Positions 33,761 to 45,741 of a stretch of 64,000 nucleotides of DNA are shown piece after piece. A program made the translations under genes and the position numbers. Location: positions 189,279,439-189,343,438 of the forward strand of contig NC_050100.1 in assembly GCF_902167145.1 (NCBI RefSeq), given 5' to 3'. The notes beneath the pieces are model-generated. The model was not told the origin of the DNA. It ran no database searches and saw only the letters and a program-made list of their open reading frames with translations. The DNA is from Zea mays. Its lineage: Eukaryota > Streptophyta > Magnoliopsida > Poales > Poaceae. How positions within the stretch are numbered: position 1 is the first letter of the stretch; every line of letters starts with the position of its first letter.

Positions 33761-34900
33761 CTGCAACAACAGACTGCTTTACATCGTTGTACATCCACCG
33801 TGTGCTAGATGCTAGATAGTAGTTGTACCAATTAAAAACTCGGTCCACTAATGGCGTACGTGCATGCATGGAAGAAACCACAGTGTCGTCCCGGCCGGTC
33901 GTCTGATGGCATCGAAATTGTTCTCCCGTTGCCGGGCGCGAAGATAGGCGGTCACATCTGGACTGGATGGACGTGCAGGAAGGGGAAGAAAGAAGGCAAC
34001 AACTCAAGAAGCAAGCAGTGTAGCAACTCTCCGTACATATTAGTATATTGCAGCCGTTCGGTAGCTCTGAACATAAACAATCAAATCGGGTAAAGGGGTG
34101 TTGGTACCAACTCGATCCTAAAACTATTGGTGTGAGATCGTACGTGCACATCAAAATCACACGAGGTATCAAAGTACGCGTAGACGTAGGTAAGCGTTGC
34201 AATCGATCGATCAGGAATCTGCGCGGTTCAGATGCCGGAGTACCAACCACGTTGACCCGTCGTGATCTATCGTGGGGGGATCAAGGTGGTTAAGGTGAGG
34301 CGGAGAACAATATATAGTAGTAGAGATTTGTGGAGGGAAATAAATACTGGCTTGCTCAATAATAATATACGTACACACGTTAGTTAATCTGCATTGATCT
34401 TCCAAATATTCCGGGAACCATCCCCGAGACCGAGAGCGATACGGATCCGCTGCCCATATTCCTGTGAGCCGCGAACGATGCAGGCACGAGGAGTCCCCGG
34501 CACCAGAATGGCCATTTGCTGCTCATTGTTCTCTAACCTTTTGGCCATCACCGGTGCCACACAATGGCTGTGCGTGTCTGATGGACGCAGAGTGCTTTTG
34601 GGGGCATCTGGGCCATATATCGCTGGAGGCTGGAGGAGAGGGACCGATGGAGACGTAGACGCGACGGCACAAAGGGCACCTGACCTGGCACTAGCAGTGC
34701 TAGTGGTGAGAATATGGGCCTGTTTTTTTTACACCACTAGAATGGTACGAAATACAGAAGTCTAAAGTAAGGACCGACGCGGAATAATATGGGTCGGACT
34801 ACCATTATCTGAAGACGGGTCTAGGCCGGGTCTCAAATTTTGGCCTGTCAGGCTCCCGGCACGGACTAGATGGGCCGGGCTTGTACCAGCACAGCCTAAT
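33761..34900. other. no gene recognised
   Basis: This is mixed low-copy sequence. Several ORFs of 60-200 codons on both strands have no recognisable domain, and I consider them chance. No repeat structure is evident. Confidence 0.4.
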
Positions 34901-34904
34901 GAAG

Positions 34905-35072
34905 CCTAAGTTGTTTAGTTTTTTTAATTTAGTAAGCTACCGACTTTATATTGTTGTGATATTTAGAATTTATGTGGTCAAATGATGCTAGGATTGTTTA
35001 ATATATTTAATTTAGTAAGCTATAAACTTTATGTGGTTGTAGTATTTTGATTTTATGTGGCCAAATATATAG
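34905..35072. repeat. diverged tandem duplication, about 80 bp
   Basis: Two diverged direct copies share TTTAATTTAGTAAGCTA, then ACTTTAT, and then ATTTATGTGGTCAAAT or its variant TTTTATGTGGCCAAAT. The first lies at about 34,912-34,985 and the second at about 34,995-35,070. The origin is unknown. Confidence 0.55.
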
Positions 35073-35769
35073 ACCAGACTTAGACCAGCAAGTCCCAACA
35101 AAGACACGGCGTGGTTTAGAACCAGACTAGTTCACTGTTTTTTATACTTCGAGCTAAGACAACACATGGTCCATTTTTTTAGGATTTCCTGGTGTGAACT
35201 TATTTGACACGAAGCACGAATCCCACACTAGCCAGTGCAGTGCGAGGGCATGCATGCGTTCAGTTTGCGGGCTCATTTCTTTGTATGTCATAAAACCTTC
35301 TCTCTTTTCTTTTCTTTTTAATTTTTTTGGCTGTCGCATAAAAGAAACACTTGTATAGTAGCCTCTTAAACACAGATAAAACTCAAACAAAAATCTCGTC
35401 AAGACTGGCTTCGGGCATGGATTAGTGGGCAGGGGCAGCTATATGTGGTGAGCTAGCCAAGTAGAGCTCGAGTCGACTGTCGGCTGCTGCTTTGTGGTGG
35501 CTGCCCAAAAAAGTGGCAAGACCTTTATGTCATGCAGTGGGAGTGGGATCCTTTGGGCCTTTGGGGTAAGTTTACAAAAGTCCGTTAAAAGTTGCATCGA
35601 TCAGGTAGCTTTATTTGGCAGGGGGCTCTTGTTGGATTGGATGGGGGTCTAACCTTTGGTAATTATTATCGTTGGTCGTCGAATGGGTCGACGTCAAAGT
35701 AAGAGCCACAATTATGCGCATGGATGATTAGTATATTAGGTTTGACCCAAGCACAAGGATACCACCGTA
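35073..35769. other. no gene recognised
   Basis: This is AT-rich intergenic sequence without a recognisable element or coding region. Confidence 0.4.
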
Positions 35770-35771
35770 TA

Positions 35772-36031
35772 CTCCCTCCGGTTTCCTATTAGTTGTCGTT
35801 TAGGACAACGACACGGTCTCCAAAATATAACTTTGATCAATGTTTTTTTGTTAAAATACAAATGAACTCTTAATACATTTATATTTTTATAAAAGTACTT
35901 TTTATGACAAATTGACGCATATAAATATTAGGTTCCAAAACTAAATAACAAAATAGTTATTTGTAGTCAAAATTTTATAAGTTTGACTCAAACCTTATCC
36001 AAAACGACAACTAATAGGAAACCGGAGGGAG
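35772..36031. mobile_element. Stowaway (Tc1/mariner-type) MITE
   Basis: The 260-bp element is flanked by TA (35,770-35,771 and 36,032-36,033). The termini CTCCCTCCGGTTTCCTATTA and its inverted copy ending in CCGGAGGGAG extend as a long TIR (through TAGTTGTCGTTT). There is no coding capacity. CTCCCTCCG ends and a TA target define grass Stowaway elements. Confidence 0.92.
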
Positions 36032-36033
36032 TA

Positions 36034-36518
36034 CGTAGTAGTAGACTAGTAGTAGGAACGTTTTCTTATATTTTTGTGTTCATTTCATCTCATTAGCAAG
36101 TTGTCTAATTAATGCCACACGTTTCCCACGTGCACCTTCACTTCATTTTGTATCATCCCCAGCGGCCGGCCCGACCGAATCCATTGTATTTCTGTGGTCG
36201 AACAGTGGATCCGCGTTGCGCCACTTCTTTGTTCCATTGTCAGTGTTTGGTTTGAAATCAAAGTAGGATCAGGCGGAGATGATACCGTTCTCTCAATTTT
36301 TTGATCACGGCACTACCAAAAAATCACTCCGGTATTTACTTCGTCCCCACGTAATTCTCGTCCAAACACTATAGAAACTGTGACCACTTTCTTCCATTCC
36401 TCCTTATACATTCGACTAAATACAACCTAACTGTTGGGACGTACGTGTCCAACTCCAAACAAGAGAAAATTCGATGATTCGACCTCCAATATTCCTCATC
36501 CAGTCTATATATATACCA
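36034..36518. other. no gene recognised
   Basis: Intergenic DNA between the two MITEs. Nothing supportable was seen. Confidence 0.4.
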
Positions 36519-36520
36519 CC

Positions 36521-36648
36521 TCCGTTCTTAAATATATGATACCTAAAATAAAACAAATCATAATAAAATAAATGATAATTGACAAAATAATAGTAAAATG
36601 AATGGACAATTTTTTTACGATATCATATATTTAATAACGACGATAGTA
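36521..36648. mobile_element. degenerate Stowaway-like MITE
   Basis: The AT-rich element of about 128 bp has inverted ends CCTCCGTTCTTAAATATATG and CATATATTTAATAACGACGA (the latter is the complementary end, with several mismatches). The CTCCGTT-type terminus suggests Stowaway. The ends are eroded. Confidence 0.6.
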
Positions 36649-36649
36649 T

Positions 36650-37304
36650 GTTGGTAGGTAGGAGCACGTACGTACGCATTGAGCGTTCCAGCAGCACGCA
36701 ACGACGATCGACCACGCATCATGCTACCAAGAACGCCATGCATGGTCGCACAACCTATAGATCGATGGCGGTGAAGCAAGATCATGTGGCACGCACGAAC
36801 AAGGAAAGGAAATAATTATAGCCCACGAAAAGCTACTCGCGCAGCTTCTGTACGCCACTGTATGGGACAGCAGGAGTACCCCGCCGGGTACGAGTACGAG
36901 GCCGCGACGCACGAAGACGCTGCTGCTTACTCGAGCGAAGCAAGCGATCGAGTGCCCTTGCCTCCGCAGACGGAGACGGTGCCCCGCGCCAGCTGCCGAA
37001 TCGAAGCATGCGGGCTGACGCTGCTCGTCGGCACGGGAAAGGCAAGGGCGAGCAGGCGATGATGGATGGATGGGTATGTGTGGCAGGCAGGTTGGGTTGG
37101 GTTGGGTTGGGTGGGACGGTGCGGCGAGGGCGAAGGCGAAGGCGAAGGCGAAGGCGAGCAGTGTCCGTCGGCCATCTGCGACGCCCACCACGGAAAGCCA
37201 AAAAGGCCCCAGGCCCGCCTGCCGTCGTCGCTGACTTTTTTTTCCCCGCTGAAAAAAGCCTGATGGTGGAATGGAATCCCATCAAAAACGGCGTCCGCCG
37301 AGAC
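36650..37304. other. GC-rich intergenic stretch with microsatellites
   Basis: It contains a (GGTTG)n run at about 37,089-37,113 and a (GGCGAA)n run at about 37,126-37,157. The overlapping ORFs on both strands are driven by these repeats and by GC content. No gene is supported. Confidence 0.55.
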
Positions 37305-37307
37305 AGA

Positions 37308-37574
37308 TTAAGTAACCCTAGTTAGGGTTATGTGGGCAAATACCTGCTTTGCCCCTGAGGGGTCTCACATCTCTATATAAGAAACATGTACACCCCTTCA
37401 TATGATAGAGATCAGAAAGAGGCCAGAGGCCCAACCCTATATCCAGTATCTCGTGTGTTTCCTCTGTCGTGCTTATGGGAAGGGAGACGGGTCTTCTACA
37501 GCTTCTCGCGCCTCTACTGCTGACGGGAGGGAAGGGAGCAGATCTGGTGATCCGTGGTAACGTAGTTCTCAACA
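37308..37574 (+). repeat. 5' LTR of element E
   Basis: This is the left LTR of a Copia-type element, matching 42,993-43,259 with one substitution (AACCCTATAT versus AACCTTATAT). A TATA box (TATATAA, 37,374-37,380) is present. The first two bases (TG in the right LTR) are missing here, consistent with a 4-bp deletion at the junction. It ends CA at 37,574. Confidence 0.88.
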
Positions 37575-38247
37575 CGTTATCAGCACGCTCTACCTCGACG
37601 TTGCTGCGTGGATCAGATCTGCATCAACTCTTCGTTAAGCCGGCAGGTCCCTGGCCTAGCCGAACTGTCCTACACGACAGGCTTCAATTCCTCTACTCAA
37701 CCGAGCACGGTATGTTTGTTCTTGATCTGTTCTTCGGAAGAGACATTCGCATGTCATCGCGGAGTAGCGTCGGAAGCCACGCTCGCGCCATATTCGTGTC
37801 ATCGTCCTGTTCTCGTTTGCCCCGACGGCGTGACAAATGCGGCGGGGTCATTCCTCCACACATGGGCGGACGCTTACCCTCCCGACCACCGTCTTCGTGT
37901 CGCCCGACAGGTATCTGGTGCGGAGTGCTATGTACATCGGCTCGTGCACGCCTTGAGAGATTTGTGCTGCAGCCGATTAGGCAGCAACTAGACTGTCGTG
38001 CCTGACACACATATCTAGTGAGCACCACGGTAGCACCAGAGCAATCTAGCGGCTCCAATCATAGCAGCACCATGCCCTGCAGGCTGCTGCAGCAGAGACC
38101 GGGTGGTGATTGGTGTGGTGAGCGATCAAAGGACCGGGCTGGAAGATCCGGTTGCTCGGCGGCGTTGCTCGGCGCATCCGGTCGCTGGGTCCACCGGCTC
38201 CACGCGCATTCTTTCGATCTACGAGACATGCACGCAACCGCAACCAC

Positions 38248-38421
38248 TGGACTTTCTCCTTGCCGTTGCTGACCAGCGCACCTCACGCACGTATGCATGA
38301 TGCCATGCATCCCGCGTTAACGGAAATGGAGGGGTGGACTTTCTCCTTGCCGTTGCTGACCAGCGCACCTCACGCACGTATGCATGATGCCATGCATCCC
38401 GCGTCAACGGAAATGGAGGGG
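38248..38421. repeat. perfect-length tandem duplication, 2 x 87 bp
   Basis: Copies at 38,248-38,334 and 38,335-38,421 differ at one internal base that I can see (GCGTTAACGG versus GCGTCAACGG). The duplication lies in the leader region of element E. Confidence 0.85.
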
Positions 38422-41400
38422 CGCTGCATGAGTAAAACAAGGAAACGGTGCATGCGGCTAAGAAAAGATTCATACGATTAGTATTTCATGTAAGTAACCG
38501 TCTGAGAAACAAAATAATTAACCATGTTTTCTTTCTTAATCAGTTACTTTTCTATCGCAAATAATTAGTAGAAAAATACATGCTTTAATATGGTAAAATG
38601 ATAGTTACACCTGATGTGTTATGTTTGTGTATTAATTATGGTGTTCATTTTTTTTCTACATTAATAATTATTTCCCGTAGTAAATAATTAGCAGAAAATT
38701 ATTAAAATGTGTGTGCAGACTATATTACGCTGACTAAAATCGCTCTAAATATTTATGATGTGTTGAGCTTTTGGACTCACGTCGAGCGATTAAATTGTAT
38801 AATGGGTACTCAGACACGCCGATCAGGCTGCGTTGGTAATCGGCTGAGTCATGGCATTAGCTGAATATTGACTGCGCCATGGCAATACGACGCAATATTT
38901 GTGTCGTTCGAACTTGGCTGCGTCATGTGATTACTATGTCGCGCTCTCCATTAATCGGATCGCTCCCGTTGAGTCAGACCGCCATCGCTGAGTCGCGTAT
39001 TTTTTGCATGCCCTGTAGGCATTGTCTGTCTGCCGCGAGCCACGGTTGTGCCTGTTGCGCACGTTACGTGGATTTATCGTGTACCCCAATTACCGAGCCA
39101 TAATTGTGCCTGTTGCGTTTATTACGAAGGCTTGCTATATTGTCGTAGCCCTGATGGCCGCACACGTGTTGACGCTAGATACGCTAGAGCTTGTACTCGC
39201 ATGAATTGTGGTGGGTTATTCAAGCCCCTAAAGTCACATTATGCGCAACCTTCTCGTAAACAATTTTATTTAGCTCTATATTTTATTTGATTGTGTTGTG
39301 TGGCATTATATATTTATATATCACCAAGTGGCCATAACAACTATATCAAGCTCTATAGTGCTTGAATAATCTGGGAAACTAAATTGAAATACAACAGAAC
39401 TTAGATAAGTTAATTCTCTGCTCTCTCCTCATGCATAAAGTTTTACCCGAAGTAACCCGAAAATATATAATATAATGCATGAAAACCTTTTTGGCATAGA
39501 AGATATCACAAATTGGGATTATATTAGTAAGAAAAAAGACCTTACCAAATGATTTAAGATCAGAAATCTCAGTCATACATTGTTCAACCAGATGTTAGCA
39601 CATTGCTCTCTTTGTCGCTGAATGACATGAAGCAAACTATGAGATAAAAGGATATGTAACCGCTAGCAACACGATGTTGCGAGTATACCGAGAGGTTATT
39701 CTAAAAAAAATTCACTATGTTGGTGTGAAAACCATAGTGTGTTCCCGTCGAACCACTTTACTCGTTCTATCTAGAACCTCTATGCTTGTGTCGCATACAT
39801 CTCTCGGAATTGTAAATACTTATAGTCACTAAATTGACTCAGGATGGTCCTTTGACAAGTTTGGTATACACTGTAAACTAAATGGTAAAGGTCGGTCCTG
39901 AATGGACACATACCTGGGGTTTATGTAGCCGAACTACACTGAATTCCACCCTTTGGCATGCTTACCATTATCTACCTCCGATCTACCAGAAGTGAGAAGA
40001 GTAGACAAATAACTATGAAATCCTACATCACCACAAAGCTTGTAGCTAAATTAGACATTAACATATTCTTGGTCCTCGGAGCCAGAAGAGCCATATGTCT
40101 TGACCACTAGACTACTAGTGATGATAATTTGTGATAGAAATATGAAGATATTGTAGAGACCTGTTGTATCCTCTCTACTCCTGATGATTTCTTCGTATGA
40201 GAGCAGTAATATCTATTGTTGAAGATGGTCCTAGGCGAATACCAGTACTGTTTCGTTCTTGCCAAGCAGTTATCATCATTTGCTTCATCAAAAGCTAGTT
40301 ATATGGTGATTTTTCCCAGATAAAATGAATTCTTGGCCTTGTCTGTTCTATTCCAAAGCTTCTCTTTTTGCCGAACAATGAAGAGATCGAAATAATGCTT
40401 TATAGAACAAGTTGGTATATAATATGAGGAGAAATATTTGCCCTGCTGGCAACACCATAAATATTTGACTATTGTTATAAGTTCTCTCCCAAAATTATAA
40501 TACCTAAAAAATGTTGCATAACTTGAAACCCGATTTCAGACCGGTATGAGTAATTGGGTAAACAATGGGCTATGGTAAAACGAGTTGGACTATACATCTC
40601 TGCATAACAAAAATATTTGCTTAGCAGCATTGGCCTGACGCCGTGCACTTTACTACCAATATAAACACACACATTTTTCCTATGTGCCTCAAAGCACAAT
40701 ACAACCAGTGAATGTCCTTGTGAGCGCTAGACCCTGATGGTTATTTTACTTGTTGATATGAAGTCAACTAATGGCTCCAAACGACGTATGGTATTCATGC
40801 GCCCCTGAAGGACCCTTATGGATAAAATAGTGTTGTCCATGTTAGTCTAAATCTTAATGATTGACTATGCATTTGGTAGTAATAACAATAAGTTTGCAGA
40901 ATTGTAACCATGAAGCAACTTGTTGTTGCATGTCTCGCTGGATGTTGAGACTAACCCTTCATGTTGAAGGACAATATGTAGTATTCATGCCACTACATTA
41001 ATCTAAGTCCAAAGCTCACTGCATAAAACCCCTATCTGTAATGTGTGTAAGATTTCCCAAATAAATCACCACAATAGCATACATTGGCCACAACTGGATG
41101 ATTGTGGTTGGGGATTTTATATGTATGCTTTTAGAACATCTTGGCATTAGGGGGAGGAATGCCCATATAATGTAATGCCTCAATATTCTATTAAACGCAC
41201 AAAAGCCAAACTGAATCTGTCGTTCGGTGTGTACTCCTGTGTATATGGAGTTTGCCAGAAATCGTTGAGGATTAACCATATTGGTTTGAATGCTTCTACC
41301 TGATGTAGATGTGGATATACCTGGGATTAATATCATATCCACATTTGACTTATTGGCATTTGATCTATTCTCGGGGACGCCTGCGAATATGATCCATCAG

Positions 41401-42978
41401 CCTTAGTCAAAGCATATGTTTTGATTGCAGATTCACATGGTCTGTGATAACTCTCCTCCGATTAATTCACCCTGATGGTGATTTGCCTCACGAAGAGGTT
41501 CATCTTGATGATGAAATTCCTAGCAATGCGCGCAATATCATTGTGCTGGGAATACGGAACAATGAATCTTTCGTTTTGGGAAATGACGAAGATCATTATT
41601 AAATGTGGGAGACAAATATGTCGACACCTATCTTGCCTCTCTAGATTGCAAAGGGATCCAAAACAAAGTCCTAGGCATGAGTGCTTTAAGCTCTCTTATC
41701 GGGTCATTGATAAATGCAATCGAGGCTGAACCAATAATCGCAAAATGAAAGTCGCGAGCTTGAAGTTCGGACATTTATGGGCACTATTGAAATAATGTGT
41801 GGTGAATGCGATGGTTCAAGTGGTCTTGTGAGAGACTCATCCCACATATGTGTTGAATAAACACTGTTCCGCTATGTAATATATCTGGCAAATGGCATGA
41901 ATTAAAATATGCAGTTAATAGGATTCTGAAGATCCGTCTTGAGATCCTAGGAGGACTCATATATTTGAATTATAAATATGCAACATATAAATCTCATACC
42001 GAATAATACATTCCTGATGAATGATCACTCTCCTATGTAGGGAGAATATCTCGTAGTTGAGACTATCGTTCCCAGATGGAACCTATCTAGAAGAAACAAA
42101 GTCTGTATTGAACACCAAAGTTTGATAATCCCTATAAAGGGATAAAGACCCATACAGACCCGAAAAGGAATAAGATGAGGTACCAAAGGACTTGAAGTTC
42201 ACCGAATAAGCACATGTGCATTCCATGAGTTTTACTCATGGTAATTTCCACTAGATGTGGAATTACGGTATCCTCTATAGCCCTGATGGCAGAAACCTAT
42301 AAGGTTTAGGTGTTATTGGCAAAATATCCCCATTGTGCCAGAATGACAGACTATAACGATGTATCTGATCGATGAAAAATCCCTGATGGATTACGATCTT
42401 AGATGGACTTTTGTTACACCATCATAGATGTTGCAATGGATGAACGCCTCGAGCGATGTGTCATATTTAGAATATGTACTATTGTAACTATATTATCCCC
42501 TAAGTCCTATTGAAGGACATGTTATTTGCTTTGCACAACTATGTATAAATTGTGGTGTAAGATAGAAAATGATAGCACCCCAACCTCATTCATTCTCGTT
42601 ATTCCAGATGAACAATGAGACATATATCTTGAAGAATATGCTTGAGTTATGAGGGATAAAGACTTCGACAGATGTCATCATCAGGGGGAGCGAATGCTTA
42701 TATTGATCACAACCGTGAGACAATAAATGTCATATTCTATGCCCTGAAGGCGTGAGCTTGATGATCAATATGTGAACCTTTATGGAACTTTCTATCAAAT
42801 GTATAGATCCAGTCGATCGAACACCATCAGTCAAAGTGGCTTATTTATATTGATACGTGCACTTACCTCGTATATCCTAGAAGTGAGTAGAGGTAAAGTT
42901 CCTGAAATAGTCCTTGCAAGGATATTCCCACTGTGTTTTTCGGAGTTTTAACGAGGCATGTGTTGGTCGCGGTATTCG

Positions 42979-42990
42979 CCCAAGGGGGAG
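42979..42990 (+). promoter_or_regulatory. polypurine tract of element E
   Basis: CCCAAGGGGGAG directly abuts the TG of the right LTR and is expected to prime plus-strand synthesis. Confidence 0.8.
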
Positions 42991-43259
42991 TGTTAAGTAA
43001 CCCTAGTTAGGGTTATGTGGGCAAATACCTGCTTTGCCCCTGAGGGGTCTCACATCTCTATATAAGAAACATGTACACCCCTTCATATGATAGAGATCAG
43101 AAAGAGGCCAGAGGCCCAACCTTATATCCAGTATCTCGTGTGTTTCCTCTGTCGTGCTTATGGGAAGGGAGACGGGTCTTCTACAGCTTCTCGCGCCTCT
43201 ACTGCTGACGGGAGGGAAGGGAGCAGATCTGGTGATCCGTGGTAACGTAGTTCTCAACA
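42991..43259 (+). repeat. 3' LTR of element E
   Basis: The 269-bp LTR runs TGTTAAGTAACC...TTCTCAACA. It is followed by AGATG (43,260-43,264), whose first four bases match the AGAT just left of the 5' LTR. Confidence 0.9.
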
Positions 43260-43264
43260 AGATG

Positions 43265-44325
43265 CACTCGCACGTGGAATACGGTTGGCCCTGCTAAACC
43301 ACCCTGCCCTGGTGAATTGTATTATAGCAAAGCCTCATCCGTTTCGTCTCGTCGGACGTGGCGTGGAGACCTGAGATCAATATGAGAAGACAAGCCCTCC
43401 TGATCGATCTCTGCTGGAGTGGGGCGCTGTGGCAGCTAGCGCACACAGTCATAGCAGTGGTCGCGCGCGTACCCGATCCCATGTGTTTGGTTGATCTGAG
43501 CGCTCCGCTGACACATATACATGCATGCGCATGTGGCGGGTGGATGTTCACGTGCACGCACAGGGCGCGTAGAGTTTGCCCACTTCAACGCGTACGGACG
43601 GTGCGCGCGTGGTCCACGTACGGCGTTGTCGTCGTCAACAGTCAGCAGGCGCCGGCGCCGCTGCCTTTTCCGTCGTGACCCGGCCATATATCGATCTCAC
43701 TGCAGCTCTGCTCTCAGCAGGGATCTATAGTTTTTTTTTACTGCACATCTCAGGGTCAGAGCTGAGACTAATGGGGATTACTGTAGGGTGCACAACTCGA
43801 TCGAGAAGGCCGGTTTAGGGTTGATAGTTGATACTGATCAGAGCAGCAGGACAAGACACGGGATTCCGCTAATCCTGTGGCGGGCAGGCACCTTGCCACA
43901 CCGTCGTGTCGTGCGTGCGAGTGCGACCACGCCCGCACGCTCCCGGAAAAAGGACTTGTCTTTCGCCTTTCCGATAAAGGGAGGGAGCTGACTTTAAGGC
44001 CATAAGAGTAAAAAAGGCCCACTAATCCTATGGAGGTCGCTTTTGCACGTCACCTCCGATCGTCCGAGCTGTGTCGCATTCGGCTTCAGCGGTTGTGAGT
44101 GACTCGTTAACGCTAGTGCCTGTCCTGTTTCGAACGGCCGCATTTTTGTTTTATCGAGGAAACAAGGACGAGACTCAGGAAGAAACCGGTGAGTACGGCC
44201 CATTAGCGAAATCGCTCTTCTTCTTTTTTACCCACCATACGGTGTCACTTTTACGAACGATTCAGCCCATTGTAGCAAAATAAGGCCCATTCAGTGGCTA
44301 CAGCTGCGTCGTTTCCGAAAACGTC
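43265..44325. other. unrecognised intergenic DNA
   Basis: This is moderately GC-rich and probably low-copy. Overlapping ORFs on both strands show no domain. No repeat or TIR was found. Confidence 0.4.
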
Positions 44326-44328
44326 TTA

Positions 44329-44938
44329 GGGCCTGTTTGGAAGTGGAGTTTTTCTATGGTTTTTAAGAAATACCATAGTATTCATTAATACTCTAGTATT
44401 CTAGACCAAAAGCTGTTTGGGAGATAAGTGAAAAACAGAGTTTTCAATACCGTGGTTTTGTCAAAACCGTGGTAATTCTGGAGTATTCCATACACAGCTC
44501 AAGACCAAAGTTTCATGTTCTGCATGCGCTGACGCTCATTTTTTCTCATCACGGCATGTGTTTACTGTTCTTTTGTCTCATTAACCAACTGTCTTATTAG
44601 CAGCAATAGCAGATGCAAAAAAATAAACGCATTGAATAATATCAGATTGTGTATTCGCTAAAAAATTATATTCGCTGGAACCAATTTTTTTTTGTTTGCA
44701 AATGGTTGTAGCGATATGGTTTGAAGTGCAGTCCGTGAGGCCGTGACAAAGTTGTAGTTAGTATTTGAAATTGAACTTGTCTCTAGCCAAAAATTATGCT
44801 ACCAAACAGCGCTATGTATCAAGAAATACTTTGATTTTACTCTGGTTTTGCTGAAACCATAGTATTATGTCGTAACATACTGTATACCATGGTATTAAAA
44901 TACTACGGTACTAGAAAACTCTACTCCCAAACACGCCC
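44329..44938. mobile_element. Tourist-like (PIF/Harbinger) non-autonomous element
   Basis: The 610-bp element has ends GGGCCTGTTTGGAAGTGGAG and, inverted, GGGCGTGTTTGGGAGTAGAG, flanked by TTA at 44,326-44,328 and 44,939-44,941. A 3-bp TTA target and G-rich GGGCCTGTTTGG ends are typical of Tourist/PIF-Harbinger. It has no coding capacity. Confidence 0.85.
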
Positions 44939-44941
44939 TTA

Positions 44942-45342
44942 CATTTTTTTTACAATAGAAACGTCTTGTAAATTATAATGCAGAGAGAATATATTTTAGA
45001 GACTCATTTGCTCATAGGGAGCCAGTGTAGGCTGTTCAAGTCCAAGTCAATACCTGGGGGTCCAAAATTAAGGGTTCACGTATTACTAGTGCACTATGAT
45101 CGGATGATGCAAGTGTGTGGCTGTACGTAATGCGGCTGTGTAATCCGTTTTTAAACCATGGGGGCATGGGGCATCCGACTTAAAAGCCCCCCCAACTCAT
45201 ACATTAGACACTAGTACAGTAGTACTAGTGCACCAACACCACCAGGGCAAAACCAAAAGGCGTTCGATTTGTGCTCCTCTACAGGATCGCAGGAAAGCTG
45301 CCTTGGCTGTACGCCTCAGGCCTCCAGCAAAGCAAAGCCGCG
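44942..45342. other. no gene recognised
   Basis: Short intergenic segment between two TTA-target elements. Nothing supportable was seen. Confidence 0.4.
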
Positions 45343-45345
45343 TTA

Positions 45346-45738
45346 GCCTTTGTTCGTGTACACCAGCTCTCGATTAACATGGATTGGAATTAAATCCATA
45401 CCCTAATCCATACCCCAAAATAATCCATGACTACTTAATTTTTTTTATTCGGTTAAACCCATCATGGAATATAACCCAGGGGTTTGGGAATTTTTTAAAC
45501 TATAAAAGACATGGATTCTATCCATAGCTCATTAGGTATGGAACAAATCCATGAGATATTGCACAAGTTTATATTAGAATCCATGGATCAAAAGAATAAC
45601 TAGCTTTAAAAGACACATGGATTAGTTCATGGATTTAATCCCACCATGGGATTGGGTGTGAGATATGGATTAATTCACCCAATCCATACCCGGATTAAAT
45701 CCATGGTGGGATTTTATCCCATGTAACCGAACAAGGCC
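45346..45738. mobile_element. Tourist-like MITE
   Basis: The 393-bp element lies between TTA at 45,343-45,345 and TTA at 45,739-45,741. Its imperfect inverted ends are GCCTTTGTTCG and, inverted, GGCCTTGTTCGG. The interior is rich in ATGGATT/AATCCAT inverted words and so can fold. The right TTA is also the left flank of the next element. Confidence 0.78.
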
Positions 45739-45741
45739 TTA

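Larger units (their letters stand above)
37308..43259 (+). mobile_element. Element E: non-coding Copia-type retrotransposon
   Basis: Two 269-bp-type LTRs enclose 5.4 kb. A putative PBS (CGTTATCAGCACGC) directly follows the left LTR, and CAAGGGGGAG directly precedes the right LTR. Before that lies CCACTGTGTTTTTCGGAG...TTTTAACGAGGC, which I recognise as a common 3' end of plant Copia elements. No intact gag or pol is present, and the longest internal ORFs have no domain I can name. The region around 41,460-41,610 looks like decayed Copia coding sequence. The near-identical LTRs imply a recent insertion by borrowed proteins. Confidence 0.82.

Noticed and set aside
33660..34250. 196-codon minus-strand ORF
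   Set aside because: No recognisable domain, no promoter or splice support, and overlapping ORFs of similar length on the other strand. Treated as chance.
36724..37325. Overlapping ORFs around the GGTTG and GGCGAA microsatellites
   Set aside because: They are repetitive and GC-driven, open in five frames, and the Arg-, Pro- and Thr-rich products have no family resemblance.
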